Assembly: GCA_025458905.1 (NCBI GenBank)
Contig: JALORN010000024.1
Location: 1 to 64,000, forward strand
Length of the DNA: 64,000 nucleotides
Source of the DNA: Steroidobacteraceae bacterium
GTDB lineage: Bacteria; Pseudomonadota; Gammaproteobacteria; Steroidobacterales; Steroidobacteraceae
Direction of reading: 5' to 3'
Part shown: in pieces, positions 23,828 through 33,606 of the stretch
Numbering within the stretch: position 1 is the stretch's first letter
Layout of the letters: every line of letters begins with the position of its first letter
The notes under the pieces: generated by a model
What the model was told of the DNA's origin: nothing
Seen by the model: only the letters and a program-made list of their open reading frames with translations
Databases searched by the model: none
Made by a program: the position numbers and the translations under genes

Positions 23828-25802
23828 GCCGCGCGCCGCCCGGTCGCGAGGGCGCGACGCGCGCGCAGCCGTGGCTGCGGGCGCGGGCGCGGGCCACGGC
23901 GCGCGCTCCCGGCGCCCCGTGGCGTTCGGCGCGAGCCTCGCCGCCGACGGCGCGCACTTCCGGCTGTTCGCACCCGCGCAGGCGCAGGTCGCGCTGCAGG
24001 TCGAGGGTGAGGCCTCGGCACGGCCCATGTACCGCGACGACGACGGCTGGCATGCGCTCGACTGCGACGACCTCGGTGCCGGCACGCGCTATCGCTACCG
24101 GCTCGGCGACGGCAGCCTGGTGCCGGACCCAGCATCGCGCTTCCAGCCCGAGGACGTGCATGGCCCGAGCGAGCTCGTCGACCCGCTGGCGCACCGCTGG
24201 CAGGACGGCGCGTGGCGCGGGCGGCCCTGGCACGAGGCCGTGGTCTACGAGCTGCACGTCGGCAGCTTCACGCCCGAGGGCACGTTCCGCGCCGTGATCG
24301 GACGGCTCGAGCACCTCGCGGCGCTCGGCGTGACCGCGATCGAGCTGATGCCCGTCGCCGAGTTCCCGGGCCGGCGCAACTGGGGCTACGACGGCGTGCT
24401 GCCGTTCGCGCCCGACTCGCGCTATGGCCGGCCGGAGGACCTGAAGGCGCTGGTCGACGCGGCGCACCAGCGCGGGCTGATGATCCTGCTCGACGTGGTC
24501 TACAACCACTTCGGGCCCGACGGCAACTACACGCACCTCTACTGGCCGCAGCTGATGACGCAGCGGCACCAGACACCCTGGGGCGCGGCCGTGAACTACG
24601 ACGATGCGGGCTGCACTCAGGTACGCGAGTTCGTGATCGCCAATGCGCTCCACTGGCTCGGCGAGTATCACTTCGACGGCCTCCGGCTCGACGCGGTGCA
24701 CGCGATCCGCGACGCTGGCCCGCGGCACCTGCTCGACGAGCTCGCGGCGCGCGCCGCGGCGCTGCGTCCCGGGCACGCGCCGCCACACCTCGTGCTCGAG
24801 AACGAGGAGAACGAGACGCGCTGGCTGCCGCCCGCGGGCGGCTGCACGGCGCAGTGGAACGACGACGTGCACCACGGCCTGCACGTCGCGCTGACCGGCG
24901 AGTGCTCCGGCTACTACGCCGAGTACCAGGAGGATCCTGGCAAGCTGCCACGTGCGCTCGCCGAGGGCTTCGCGTTCCAGGGCGAGACCATGCGCTACCG
25001 CGGCCACCCGCGCGGCACGCCGAGCGCGCACCTGCACCCGACGGCGTTCGTCTCGTTCCTGCAGAACCACGACCAGGTCGGCAACCGCGCCCGCGGCGAG
25101 CGCATCGCACGGCTCGCGCCGCAGCCGGCGGTGCGCGCCGCCGCGGCGACCTACCTGCTCGCGCCGCAGGTGCCGATGCTGTTCATGGGCGAGGAATGGG
25201 GGTCGCGCCAGCCGTTCCTGTACTTCTGCGACTTCGACGAGCCGCTCGCCACCGCGGTGCGCGACGGCCGGCGCGCCGAGTTCGCGCGCTTCCCGGAGTT
25301 CGCCGGGTCCGCGGCGCTGGCGATCCCCGACCCGACCGACGCGGCGAGCTTCGCGGCCTCGGTGCTCGACTGGTCCGCGGCCGAGGCCGAGGCCGGGCGC
25401 GACTGGCTGCAGTGGTATCGCGCGGTGCTGGCGGTGCGGCATTCGCAGGTCGTGCCGCTGCTCGCGCCGCGACCCGGCGGCGCACCGCAGCGACCGGCGC
25501 GCTGGAGCGCCGCGGGGCAGGCCTTCCAGGTGACGTGGTGGCTGCAGGATCGCGAGCTGTCGCTGATCGCGAACCTCGCGCCCGCGGCGAGCGCGGCGCC
25601 GGCGGTGCGCACGTGGCTCGCTGCGGTCCGGGGACGCGCGACGCTGTGGCGCGAGGGCTGGGGCGCTGCCGATGGCGTCGCCGGCACGGTCGCGCTCGAG
25701 GTCGCACGGGTCGCGCCGGCTGCGCGGGACGATCCGGCGACGCCCGTGCCGACGACGCACGAGCGGCTGCCGGCATGGAGCGTGTGGTGGACGATCGGCT
25801 GA
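23820..25802 (+). CDS. treZ: malto-oligosyltrehalose trehalohydrolase TreZ
   Basis: A 660-residue GH13 enzyme that releases trehalose from maltooligosyl trehalose. Catalytic residues are D291 (FDGLRLDAVHAI), E327 (LVLENEENE) and D418 (QNHDQVGNRARGER). The first ~35 residues after the ATG at 23820 are Ala/Arg-rich and not family-like, so the true start may be slightly further in; the domain begins at VAFGASLAADGAHFRLFAP. Overlaps with glgX (8 bp) and treY (28 bp) indicate one operon. Confidence 0.93.
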   Translation: MAEPRAARSRGRDARAAVAAGAGAGHGARSRRPVAFGASLAADGAHFRLFAPAQAQVALQVEGEASARPMYRDDDGWHALDCDDLGAGTRYRYRLGDGSLVPDPASRFQPEDVHGPSELVDPLAHRWQDGAWRGRPWHEAVVYELHVGSFTPEGTFRAVIGRLEHLAALGVTAIELMPVAEFPGRRNWGYDGVLPFAPDSRYGRPEDLKALVDAAHQRGLMILLDVVYNHFGPDGNYTHLYWPQLMTQRHQTPWGAAVNYDDAGCTQVREFVIANALHWLGEYHFDGLRLDAVHAIRDAGPRHLLDELAARAAALRPGHAPPHLVLENEENETRWLPPAGGCTAQWNDDVHHGLHVALTGECSGYYAEYQEDPGKLPRALAEGFAFQGETMRYRGHPRGTPSAHLHPTAFVSFLQNHDQVGNRARGERIARLAPQPAVRAAAATYLLAPQVPMLFMGEEWGSRQPFLYFCDFDEPLATAVRDGRRAEFARFPEFAGSAALAIPDPTDAASFAASVLDWSAAEAEAGRDWLQWYRAVLAVRHSQVVPLLAPRPGGAPQRPARWSAAGQAFQVTWWLQDRELSLIANLAPAASAAPAVRTWLAAVRGRATLWREGWGAADGVAGTVALEVARVAPAARDDPATPVPTTHERLPAWSVWWTIG

Positions 25803-28666
25803 CGCCTGCGCCCGCGCCTGCCCTGGCCCCGGATGTCGAAGCAGGCGAGGCGCGCGCGGAGGGCGCTGCAGTCGTGCCGCGCGCCACCTATCGCCTGCAG
25901 TTCCACGCCGGCTTCGGCTTCGCGGCCGCCACGGCGCTGGTGCCGATGCTCGCGCGGCTCGGCGTCAGCCACGTGTACTGCTCGCCGTACCTCGCGGCGC
26001 GGCCGGGCAGCACCCACGGCTACGACGTCGTCGACCACGGGCGGCTGAATCCGGAACTCGGCAGCGAGGCGGACTTCGCGGCCTTCGTCGCGGCCCTGCG
26101 GGCGCACGGCCTCGGCCAGATCCTCGACTTCGTGCCGAACCACGTCGGCATCGGTGGCCACCAGAACCGCTGGTGGCTGGAGGTGCTCGAGTGGGGCCGC
26201 GATGCGCCGCTCGCCAAGGCGTTCGACGTCGACTGGGCGGCGCCGGGACCCGATCTCTGCGGCCGGCTGCTGGTGCCGCTGCTCGGCGAGCCGTACGGCG
26301 TCGCGCTCGAGGCGGGCCGCATCGAGCTGCGCTTCGAGCCGGCGGCGGGCGAATTCGCGGCCTGGATCCCGGGCGAGCACAAGCTGCCGCTGTGTCCGAC
26401 GAGCTACCCGGCGCTGCTGCCGCGCGAGGGCGCACTCGAGCCGCTGTCGGTCGCATTCCGCGGCCTCGCACGGCTCGCGCCCGCGGCGCGCGTGGCACAG
26501 GCGGCGGCGCTGAAGACGCGGCTCGCCGCCTGCGTGGCGGAAGATGCGGCGGCGCGGGCCGGGGTGGAGCGGGCGCTGCGGCGCCTCGCTGGCCGGCCCG
26601 GCCGCGCGGCGAGCTTCCGGGCGCTCGACCGGCTGCTGTCGCGCCAGCACTGGCGCGTCGCCTGCTGGCGGGTCGCGGCCGACGACATCAACTACCGGCG
26701 CTTCTTCAACATCACCGAGCTGGCGGGGCTGCGCGTCGAGGACCCGGAGGTGTTCGCCGAGGCGCACCGCTGGGTGCTGCCGCGGCTCGCCGACGGCACG
26801 CTCGCGGGCCTGCGGATCGACCACGTCGATGGGCTGTTCGACCCGGCGCAGTACTGCCGGCGGCTGCGCGAGGCGGTGCCGCGGCCCTTCCACCTCGTGG
26901 TGGAGAAGATCCTCGCGGCGCACGAACGCCTGCCGGAGGCGCTGGCGGTCGACGGCACCACCGGCTACGAGTTCGCGGCCTGGGCGACCGGCCTGCAGGT
27001 GGACCCGGCCGGCGAGGCGGCGCTCACCGAGGGCTGGACGCGCTTCACCGGCGAGCCCGGCGACGCGGCGGCCTGGGCGGCGCTGGTGGTCGAGTGCAAG
27101 CGGCTGATCATGGACACCGAGCTCGCCAGCGAGCTGCACGGACTCGCGCTCGAGGCGGCGCGGATCGCGCGCAGCGACTGGCACGGCCGCGACTTCACGC
27201 TCAACGGGCTGCGCGACACGCTCGCCGAGATCGTCGCCCACTACCCGGTGTACCGGACCTACATCCGCCGTGGCGAGGACGGCCGCGCGCAGGTCGCGCC
27301 CGAGGATCGCCGGCACGTCGCCTGGGCCGTGGCCCGGGCGCGCCGCTCGCAGCGCCCGACCGAGGACACGACGCTCGACTTCCTCGAGCGGCTGCTGCTC
27401 GGCGAGCGCCCCGGACGCCGCGCCGGTGGCGCGGCCGATGCGCTCGATCCGGTCGACGCGGCGATCCTGCGCTTCGCGATGAAGGTGCAGCAGTTCACCG
27501 GGCCGGTGACCGCCAAGGCCGTCGAGGACACGGCGTTCTACCGCTACAACCGACTGCTCGCGCTGAACGAGGTCGGCGCACAGCCGGAGCGCTTCGGGCG
27601 CAGCGTCGCGGCCTTCCACCGCGCGATGGCGGAGGTCGCGCAGCGCCACCCGGCGACGCTGCTCGCGACCTCGACCCACGACACCAAGCGCGGCGAGGAC
27701 GCGCGGGCGCGGCTCGCGGTGCTCTCGGAGATGCCGGAGGAGTGGTCACGCGCGGTGCACGGCTGGAGCCGGCTGGTGCGCGCGCGGCGCGGCGAGATCG
27801 GCGCCGGCGGGCCGCCCGCGGCTGCCGACGAGTGGGCGTTCTTCCAGCTGCTGCTGGCGAGCTGGCCGGCGGCGACGGCGCGCGACCCGGCGCTGCCGCT
27901 CGCGCCCGGCGCCCTCGACGAGCTCGGCGAGCGGCTGCGCGAGGCGCTGCGCAAGTCGGCGCGCGAGGCCCGCCGCCACACCAGCTGGGCCCGTCCGGAC
28001 GAGGCCTACGAGACCGGCCTGCTCGACTACGTCGGCGCGGCGCTCGACCTGTCGCGGCCGAACCTGTTCCTCGAGCAGTTCCGGCCGGTGCTCGCCGAGG
28101 TGGTGCGGCACGGCATGGTCAACGGTCTCGCGCAGACGGTGCTGAAACTGACGGCGCCGGGGGTGCCCGACATCTACCGCGGCGCCGAGGGCTGGGACCT
28201 GAGCCTCGTCGACCCGGACAACCGCCGTCCCGTCGACCACGCGCTCGGCGCGAGGCAGCTGGAGGCGGTCGCCGCCCTCGACGACCTCGCGCCGTTGCTG
28301 GCGCACTGGGAAGACGGGTCGGCGAAGCGGTTCGTGATCCATCGCCTGCTGCAGCATCGGACGCAGCATCCGGCCCTGTTCGCCCGCGGCGAGCACGTCG
28401 CGCTCGAGGCGCAGGGGACCGCAGCCGGTCACGTGGTCGCCTTCGCGCGCCGGCTCGGCGATGCGGTGACCGTGACGATCGTCCCGCGCCTGCCGGCGAC
28501 GCTCGGGCGACAGCCCGACGGCTGGGGGGACACCCTGCTCGATTTGTCCGGACTCGGCGGCGCAGACGGCTGGCGATCGCTGCTCGAACCGCGCCGGATC
28601 GTGGGCCCGCTGGTGTCCCTCGGCGAACTGCTCTCGCGGACGCCGGTGGCAGTGCTGGAGAGGTAG
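25775..28666 (+). CDS. treY: maltooligosyl trehalose synthase TreY
   Basis: A 963-residue GH13 enzyme that isomerises the reducing-end alpha-1,4 bond of maltodextrin to an alpha,alpha-1,1 bond. The domain starts at PRATYRLQFHAGFGF, near residue 35. Catalytic residues are D349 (GLRIDHVDGLFDP), E377 (HLVVEKILAAHE) and D636 (TSTHDTKRGEDAR). The ATG at 25775 lies inside treZ, and the frame remains open far upstream, but that part has no family similarity. With GlgX and TreZ it completes the TreYZ trehalose pathway. Confidence 0.93.
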   Translation: MERVVDDRLTPAPAPALAPDVEAGEARAEGAAVVPRATYRLQFHAGFGFAAATALVPMLARLGVSHVYCSPYLAARPGSTHGYDVVDHGRLNPELGSEADFAAFVAALRAHGLGQILDFVPNHVGIGGHQNRWWLEVLEWGRDAPLAKAFDVDWAAPGPDLCGRLLVPLLGEPYGVALEAGRIELRFEPAAGEFAAWIPGEHKLPLCPTSYPALLPREGALEPLSVAFRGLARLAPAARVAQAAALKTRLAACVAEDAAARAGVERALRRLAGRPGRAASFRALDRLLSRQHWRVACWRVAADDINYRRFFNITELAGLRVEDPEVFAEAHRWVLPRLADGTLAGLRIDHVDGLFDPAQYCRRLREAVPRPFHLVVEKILAAHERLPEALAVDGTTGYEFAAWATGLQVDPAGEAALTEGWTRFTGEPGDAAAWAALVVECKRLIMDTELASELHGLALEAARIARSDWHGRDFTLNGLRDTLAEIVAHYPVYRTYIRRGEDGRAQVAPEDRRHVAWAVARARRSQRPTEDTTLDFLERLLLGERPGRRAGGAADALDPVDAAILRFAMKVQQFTGPVTAKAVEDTAFYRYNRLLALNEVGAQPERFGRSVAAFHRAMAEVAQRHPATLLATSTHDTKRGEDARARLAVLSEMPEEWSRAVHGWSRLVRARRGEIGAGGPPAAADEWAFFQLLLASWPAATARDPALPLAPGALDELGERLREALRKSAREARRHTSWARPDEAYETGLLDYVGAALDLSRPNLFLEQFRPVLAEVVRHGMVNGLAQTVLKLTAPGVPDIYRGAEGWDLSLVDPDNRRPVDHALGARQLEAVAALDDLAPLLAHWEDGSAKRFVIHRLLQHRTQHPALFARGEHVALEAQGTAAGHVVAFARRLGDAVTVTIVPRLPATLGRQPDGWGDTLLDLSGLGGADGWRSLLEPRRIVGPLVSLGELLSRTPVAVLER

Positions 28667-28932
28667 GCGCGAGCCGCCGCCGGCCTCGATGTCCATGAGC
28701 CACGTCGCTGGATCGGCACGATGCTACGACTCGGACCAGGTTCTCAAGGAGGGCGTGTGTCTCACCGGCGGCCACGGCGCGTAGTCGCAGGGGGAACGCC
28801 GCGGCTGCATCGCGATGTCGTCGGCGCGCGTCTCGTTGTAGGCTCGTTGCGGCTTCCGTCGGCACTACGACCACGGACCGTCCGCCAAGCAGCCGGATTG
28901 AGAAGCTGCGCGTCGTCGTAGCAGGGCACCCG

Positions 28933-29712
28933 ATGGCGAGAGACAAGCTGAAGCGTCTGTTCACGGCCATACCGAGCGGCGAGCCGTTTTCGTCGCGACG
29001 CCTGGCGTTGCTCGGGATCTCCGCCGATCTCGCCGTCAGCTACGTGCGCAACGGCTGGCTGTTGCGCCTGGCACGTGGGGTGTTCTGCCGCGCCGGCGAC
29101 GAGCCGGACCTCGGGCGCAGCATCGTGTTCCTGCGCGAGTCGCTCGCCGGGCTGCACGTCGGCGGGCGCACCGCGCTGCAGTGGCATGGACTGCTGCCTC
29201 CGGACGCGGCGGGGGCGGGGACCGGGGGTACCTCAACGAACGGGCCGGCACCTCCTCCTACTGCCCCATTGACGCTCTATGGGTGGGACGACGGCCAGCT
29301 CCCGCCGTGGTTCACCGCGCGTTTCCCGGCCACCTATCGCCGCAAGCGGCTGATCCGCGAGGAACGCGCCTGGCCGCTGCAGGTCGGGCCGGCGCCGGGC
29401 CGAATGGGCCTTGCCACGGTGTCGAGCGCCGAGCGGGCGCTGCTCGAGCTGCTGAGCGAGGTCGGCGTCAGCGTCACGCTGGCCGAGGCGCGTCGCGCCG
29501 CGGCGCTCGCCGGCGGGCTGCAGGGCGAGGCCCTGCAGGCCCTGCTGCAACGCTGTACCAGCGTGAAGACGGTGCGGCTCTGCGTGACCGCGGGACAGGA
29601 GTTCGCCCACCCGTGGTACGCGACGCTGGTGCTCTCGAGCCTGCCGGGCGGCAGCGCGCGACCCTGGGTCTGGCGTTCCGCGGAAGGCCTGCTGGTGTTG
29701 CCGCCGGTCTGA
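28933..29712 (+). CDS. AbiEi-family type IV antitoxin-like protein, without its toxin
   Basis: A 259-residue protein resembling AbiEi antitoxins. It has an N-terminal winged-helix (FSSRRLALLGISADLAVSYVRNGWLLRLARGVFCRAG) and a later region with VGGRTALQWHGLL and SSAERALLELLSEVG typical of the family. AbiEi genes normally precede an AbiEii nucleotidyltransferase gene, but here the next gene is a convergent aldo/keto reductase 18 bp away, so the toxin is absent. A Gly/Pro/Thr-rich insert lies near 95-113. The 266 bp upstream (28667-28932) hold no gene I can support. Confidence 0.72.
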   Translation: MARDKLKRLFTAIPSGEPFSSRRLALLGISADLAVSYVRNGWLLRLARGVFCRAGDEPDLGRSIVFLRESLAGLHVGGRTALQWHGLLPPDAAGAGTGGTSTNGPAPPPTAPLTLYGWDDGQLPPWFTARFPATYRRKRLIREERAWPLQVGPAPGRMGLATVSSAERALLELLSEVGVSVTLAEARRAAALAGGLQGEALQALLQRCTSVKTVRLCVTAGQEFAHPWYATLVLSSLPGGSARPWVWRSAEGLLVLPPV

Positions 29713-29730
29713 GCGGGCAGCGCCGCCCGT

Positions 29731-30714
29731 TCAGGCCCGGGCCACGGCCTCGGCGATCGCCTGGCGCAGCCGCGCGTCCGGCAGTGGCCCGCGGCCCGCA
29801 CCGAGGTTGTCGCGAAGGTTGCGCAGCTTGCCCGTGGCCGGGATCACGCAGGTGACGGCCGGATGGGCGATCACGAACTTCAGCAGCAGCTGCGCCCAGC
29901 TGGTGCACTCGATCTCCGACGCCCACGGCGGCAGTGGCCGGTCGCGCAGCTTCGCGAACACCTTGCCGTCGTCGAAGGCGCGGTTCACGAGCGTGGCGAC
30001 GCCGCGATCGGCGCACAGCGGCAGCAGCCGCTGCTCGGCCTCGGGCGAGGTGACGGAATAGTTGAACTGCACGAAGTCGAGCTTCTCGCGCTGCACGATC
30101 GCCGCGAGCTCGGCCTGTGCGGCGACGGTGTAGTGCGTGATGCCGACGTAGCGCACGCGCCCCTCGTCCTTCCAGCGACGCAACGTCCGCAGGTGCACGT
30201 CGAGGTCGAGCAGGTTGTGCACCTGCACGAGGTCGAGCACCTTGCGCTTCATCAGGCTGGCCGAGCGGGTCATCTGCGCGATGCCCTCCTGCTCGCCGCG
30301 CGTCCAGACCTTGGTGGCGACGAACGCGCGCTGCTGCATCGCGGGCGTCAGCAGGTCGCCGAGCACGGCCTCGGCCGTGGAATACATCGGCGAGGTGTCG
30401 ATCAGGGTCGCGCCGCCGGCGAAGAACCCCTCGAGCACCTCGGACAGCGGCTCGCGGGCGGACGGATCGGGCCCGACCTCGAACGGCCCAGAGGTGCCGA
30501 GGCCGATCACCGGGATCGACTCCCCGGTGGCGGGGATGCGGCGCGCGATCAGCGACGACGCCGGTGCACCCCGGCCGCGCGCCGCCTGCGCATCGGCGCC
30601 CGGCGCCGGGCCTGCGCCGCCCTGCGCACGCGCGGCCGGGACTGCGGCGATGCCGGCCGCACCGGCGGCCGCCGCCGAGACCAGGCCGCCCCTGAGGAAG
30701 TCGCGTCGCTGCAT
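29731..30714 (-). CDS. aldo/keto reductase with Tat signal peptide
   Basis: A 327-residue predicted oxidoreductase. The N-terminus MQRRDFLRGGLVSAAAAGAAG has a twin-arginine motif and hydrophobic core, so a folded, cofactor-loaded protein would be exported. The reductase fold shows VIGLGTSGPF, then LIDTSPMYSTAE (catalytic Asp and Tyr) and VATKVWTRG. The substrate is unknown. It lies 53 bp downstream of the acyl-CoA dehydrogenase on the same strand. Confidence 0.83.
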   Translation of the reverse strand: MQRRDFLRGGLVSAAAAGAAGIAAVPAARAQGGAGPAPGADAQAARGRGAPASSLIARRIPATGESIPVIGLGTSGPFEVGPDPSAREPLSEVLEGFFAGGATLIDTSPMYSTAEAVLGDLLTPAMQQRAFVATKVWTRGEQEGIAQMTRSASLMKRKVLDLVQVHNLLDLDVHLRTLRRWKDEGRVRYVGITHYTVAAQAELAAIVQREKLDFVQFNYSVTSPEAEQRLLPLCADRGVATLVNRAFDDGKVFAKLRDRPLPPWASEIECTSWAQLLLKFVIAHPAVTCVIPATGKLRNLRDNLGAGRGPLPDARLRQAIAEAVARA

Positions 30715-30767
30715 TCCGGGAAACCTCGTGTTGCCGCGCCCGGCCGAGAACTGCGGCCGCGCGGCGC

Positions 30768-32552
30768 TCAGATCAGGGCCGCATCGACCTCGAGCACGCT
30801 GGCCGCCCCCTGGCCGACGATGCGCGCGAGGCCGCCCGACTGCGGCAGCACCTGCTCGGCGTAGAAGCGCGCGCTCGCGAGCTTGCCGGCGAGGAACTCG
30901 CGGTCCGCGTCGCCGGCGGCGAGCCGGCGCGCCGCGACGTCGGCGGACTTGGCGAGCAGCCAGCCGCCCATCACCAGGCCGCAGAGCTTCAGGAACGGCA
31001 CCGAGACCGCGTAGGCGCGCTCGGGCGAGTTCGCCATCGCGTCGAGGATCGTGCCGACCGCGCCGCGCAGCGTCGCTGCGCCTTCCAGCGCGGCGGCCCT
31101 GGCGAGCTTCACCGCCGGCTCGGTCGAGTCGATCGCGCCGAGCTCGCGCTCCATGTCGGCGAGCAGCGCGCCGAGCGCGGCGCCGCGGTCACGGCCGACC
31201 TTGCGGCCGACGAGGTCGTTCGACTGGATGCCGGTCGTGCCCTCGTAGATGGTCGTGATGCGCACGTCGCGCAGCGGCTGTGCGGCCCCAGTCTCCTCGA
31301 CGTAGCCCATGCCGCCGTGCACCTGGATGCCGAGCGAGGCGACCTCGATGCCGGTCTCGGTGCTCCAGCCCTTGACGATCGGGATCAGCAGGTCGCCGCG
31401 CGCCTGCGCCGCGGCGCGCACCTTCGCGTCGGGGTGCGCGGCGCCGAGGTCGAGCTGGAACGCGGTGTACAGGCCGAGCGCGCGCATCGCCTCGACCTGC
31501 GACTTCATCGTCAGCAGCATCCGCTTGACGTCGGGGTGGTGGATGATCGGCAGCGGGCCGGACGCGGCCGCGACCGGCGGCTTGCCCTGCACCCGGGTGC
31601 GGGCCCATTCGGCGGCCTGCTGGAAGGCGCGCTCCGCGACCGCGTAGCCCTCGAGGCCGACCGAGAGACGCGCCGCGTTCATCATCACGAACATGTACTC
31701 GAGGCCGCGGTTCGGCTCGCCGACGAGGTAGCCGACCGCGCCGTCCTTCTGGCCGAAGGCCATCACGCAGGTCGGGCTGGCGTGGATGCCGAGCTTGTGC
31801 TCGATCGAGAGGCACTGCACGTCGTTGCGCACGCCCGGCTCGCCGTTCGCGTCCGGGATGAACTTCGGCACGATGAACAGCGAGATGCCCTTGACCCCGG
31901 GCGGCGCGCCGTCGATCCGCGCCAGCACCATGTGCACGATGTTCGCCGCGAGGTCGTGCTCGCCGTAGGTGATGAAGATCTTCTGGCCGAAGAGCCGATG
32001 GTTCGCGCCGTCCGGCACCGCGCGGGTGCGCACCGCCGCGAGGTCCGAGCCCGCCTGCGGCTCGGTCAGGTTCATCGTGCCGGTCCACTCGCCGCTGACC
32101 ATCTTCGGCAGGAACAGCGCCTTCTGCGCGTCCGAGCCCTTGAGCTCGAGCGCCTCGATCGCGCCCTGGGTGAGCATCGGGCAGAGCTTGAAGCCGAGGT
32201 TCGAACCGCCCCAGAACTCCTCGACCGCGGTCCCTAGCACGACCGGCGCGGCCTGGCCGCCGTAGTGGGCCGTGGCGCGCAGCGACGGCCAGCCACCCTC
32301 GACGTACTGCTGGTAGGCGGCCTTGAAGCCCGCCGGCGTGACGACGCCGTCCGGGGTCCATTTCGCGCCCTCGCGATCCGCGGTCTTGTAGAGCGGGTCG
32401 AGCACGTTCTCGGCGAACTTGCCGGCTTCCTCGAGCACGGCATCGGCGAGGTCGGGCGAGTAGTCGGCGAACGCGCTGCAGGCCTGCAGCGCCGACTCGT
32501 CGATCAGCTCGCGCAAGACGAAACGGACATCCTTGACCGGTGCGCGGTACAT
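30768..32552 (-). CDS. acyl-CoA dehydrogenase (large, DmdC/AidB-like class)
   Basis: A 594-residue FAD-dependent dehydrogenase oxidising acyl-CoA to 2-enoyl-CoA. The length and the C-terminal extension (about 460-594) are typical of the larger acyl-CoA dehydrogenases with an extra C-terminal domain. Visible blocks include GTMNLTEPQAGSDLAAVRTRA, KIFITYGEHDLAANIVHMVLARIDGAPPGVKGISLF and IQVHGGMGYVEETGAAQPLRDVRITTIYEGTTGIQ. The start MYRAPVKDVRFVLRELID at 32552 has a gaggggc upstream; the frame is open further up without similarity. Natural substrate unknown. Confidence 0.9.
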   Translation of the reverse strand: MYRAPVKDVRFVLRELIDESALQACSAFADYSPDLADAVLEEAGKFAENVLDPLYKTADREGAKWTPDGVVTPAGFKAAYQQYVEGGWPSLRATAHYGGQAAPVVLGTAVEEFWGGSNLGFKLCPMLTQGAIEALELKGSDAQKALFLPKMVSGEWTGTMNLTEPQAGSDLAAVRTRAVPDGANHRLFGQKIFITYGEHDLAANIVHMVLARIDGAPPGVKGISLFIVPKFIPDANGEPGVRNDVQCLSIEHKLGIHASPTCVMAFGQKDGAVGYLVGEPNRGLEYMFVMMNAARLSVGLEGYAVAERAFQQAAEWARTRVQGKPPVAAASGPLPIIHHPDVKRMLLTMKSQVEAMRALGLYTAFQLDLGAAHPDAKVRAAAQARGDLLIPIVKGWSTETGIEVASLGIQVHGGMGYVEETGAAQPLRDVRITTIYEGTTGIQSNDLVGRKVGRDRGAALGALLADMERELGAIDSTEPAVKLARAAALEGAATLRGAVGTILDAMANSPERAYAVSVPFLKLCGLVMGGWLLAKSADVAARRLAAGDADREFLAGKLASARFYAEQVLPQSGGLARIVGQGAASVLEVDAALI

Positions 32553-32694
32553 CCCAGCCCCTCTTCTTCTGCGTGGTTCGGCGACCCCGATTCTACCCCG
32601 CGACGGCACGGCCGGGTCGCGGCGCGGGCCCGCGAGCGCGGGCACCTGTGCGGCCGGGATGACATAGCGCAGCGCGGCGCGCGCGCCGCGGGCG

Positions 32695-33606
32695 CTAGCG
32701 GGCGAGTGCCGGGACGATGTTCGCGGCGAGGAAGTCGACCAGCGCGTTGACCCGCGGGTCCTGCGCGAGCCGCGCCGGATAGATCGCGCACAGCGCCGCC
32801 TGCTCGGGCAGCTCCCAGTCCGGCAGCACCTGGCGCAGCTTCTGCGTCATCAGGCCCTGCCGGCACAGGAACTCGGGCAGCAGCGCGATGCCGAGGCCGG
32901 CCGCGGCCGCGGCGTGCAGCAGCGCCGGGTCGTTGACCGCGAGCTTCGGGCGCACCGACACCTCGGCGCGGCGCAGGCCCTGCGAGAGGCGCAGCGTGAA
33001 CAGCGGACCGGCGCCGCTCTCGGGCGTCAGCAGCTCGTGGCCCTCCAGCTCCTCGGGGCGCACCGGCAGCGGGAAGCGCTGCAGGTAGCCGGGGGTGGCG
33101 ACCAGCACGGCGGGCGGCGCGCCGAGCACGCGCGAGGTCTGCTCGGGATCGGTGCTGGCGCCGGCCCTCACGACGACGTCGAACCCGGCGGCGCGGGCGG
33201 CGTCGGCGCCCTCGCCCAGCTCGACCTCGAGGGGGATCCCGGGGAAGCGCTCCAGGAAGCGCGGCACCAGCGGCGACAGCAGCACCCGGCCGTAGGTGGC
33301 CTCGGCGAGCACCTTGAGGGGGCCGCCGCGCGACTGGGTCAGCTCGGCGGAGCGCTGGCGCACCTGCTCGGCGGCCTCGAGGATCGTGCGGCAGTGGGGC
33401 AGCAGCTGCTCGCCGGCGGGGGTCAGGTGGATGCGGCGGGTGGTGCGGGTCAGCACCTTCAGGCCGAGCTCGCGTTCGAGGTCCGCGATCGCCCGGCTGA
33501 CCGCGGCCTTGGGCACCTTGAGCGCCCTGGCGGCGGCGGTGAAGCCGTTGAGGTCGACGACCTTGGCGAAGGTGGCCATGTGGGCCGGGGACCAGATTAG
33601 CGGCAT
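32695..33606 (-). CDS. LysR-family transcriptional regulator
   Basis: A 303-residue regulator with an N-terminal HTH (FAKVVDLNGFTAAARALKVPKAAVSRAIADLE) and a periplasmic-binding-like effector domain. It belongs to the large AaeR/DsdC-like LTTR group with the signature LKVLTRTTRRIHLTPAGEQL. It is divergent from the DUF1993 and aldo/keto reductase genes across 175 bp, so those are its most likely targets. A Met at residue 10 is an alternative start. Confidence 0.9.
   Translation of the reverse strand: MPLIWSPAHMATFAKVVDLNGFTAAARALKVPKAAVSRAIADLERELGLKVLTRTTRRIHLTPAGEQLLPHCRTILEAAEQVRQRSAELTQSRGGPLKVLAEATYGRVLLSPLVPRFLERFPGIPLEVELGEGADAARAAGFDVVVRAGASTDPEQTSRVLGAPPAVLVATPGYLQRFPLPVRPEELEGHELLTPESGAGPLFTLRLSQGLRRAEVSVRPKLAVNDPALLHAAAAAGLGIALLPEFLCRQGLMTQKLRQVLPDWELPEQAALCAIYPARLAQDPRVNALVDFLAANIVPALAR

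Noticed and set aside
24212-25774. Upstream extension of the treY frame inside treZ
   Set aside because: No similarity to TreY and fully contained in treZ; the ATG at 25775 gives normal length.
28119-28970. Minus-strand open frame over the treY end and the AbiEi leader as a toxin gene
   Set aside because: No nucleotidyltransferase motif or other toxin feature; mostly antisense to treY.
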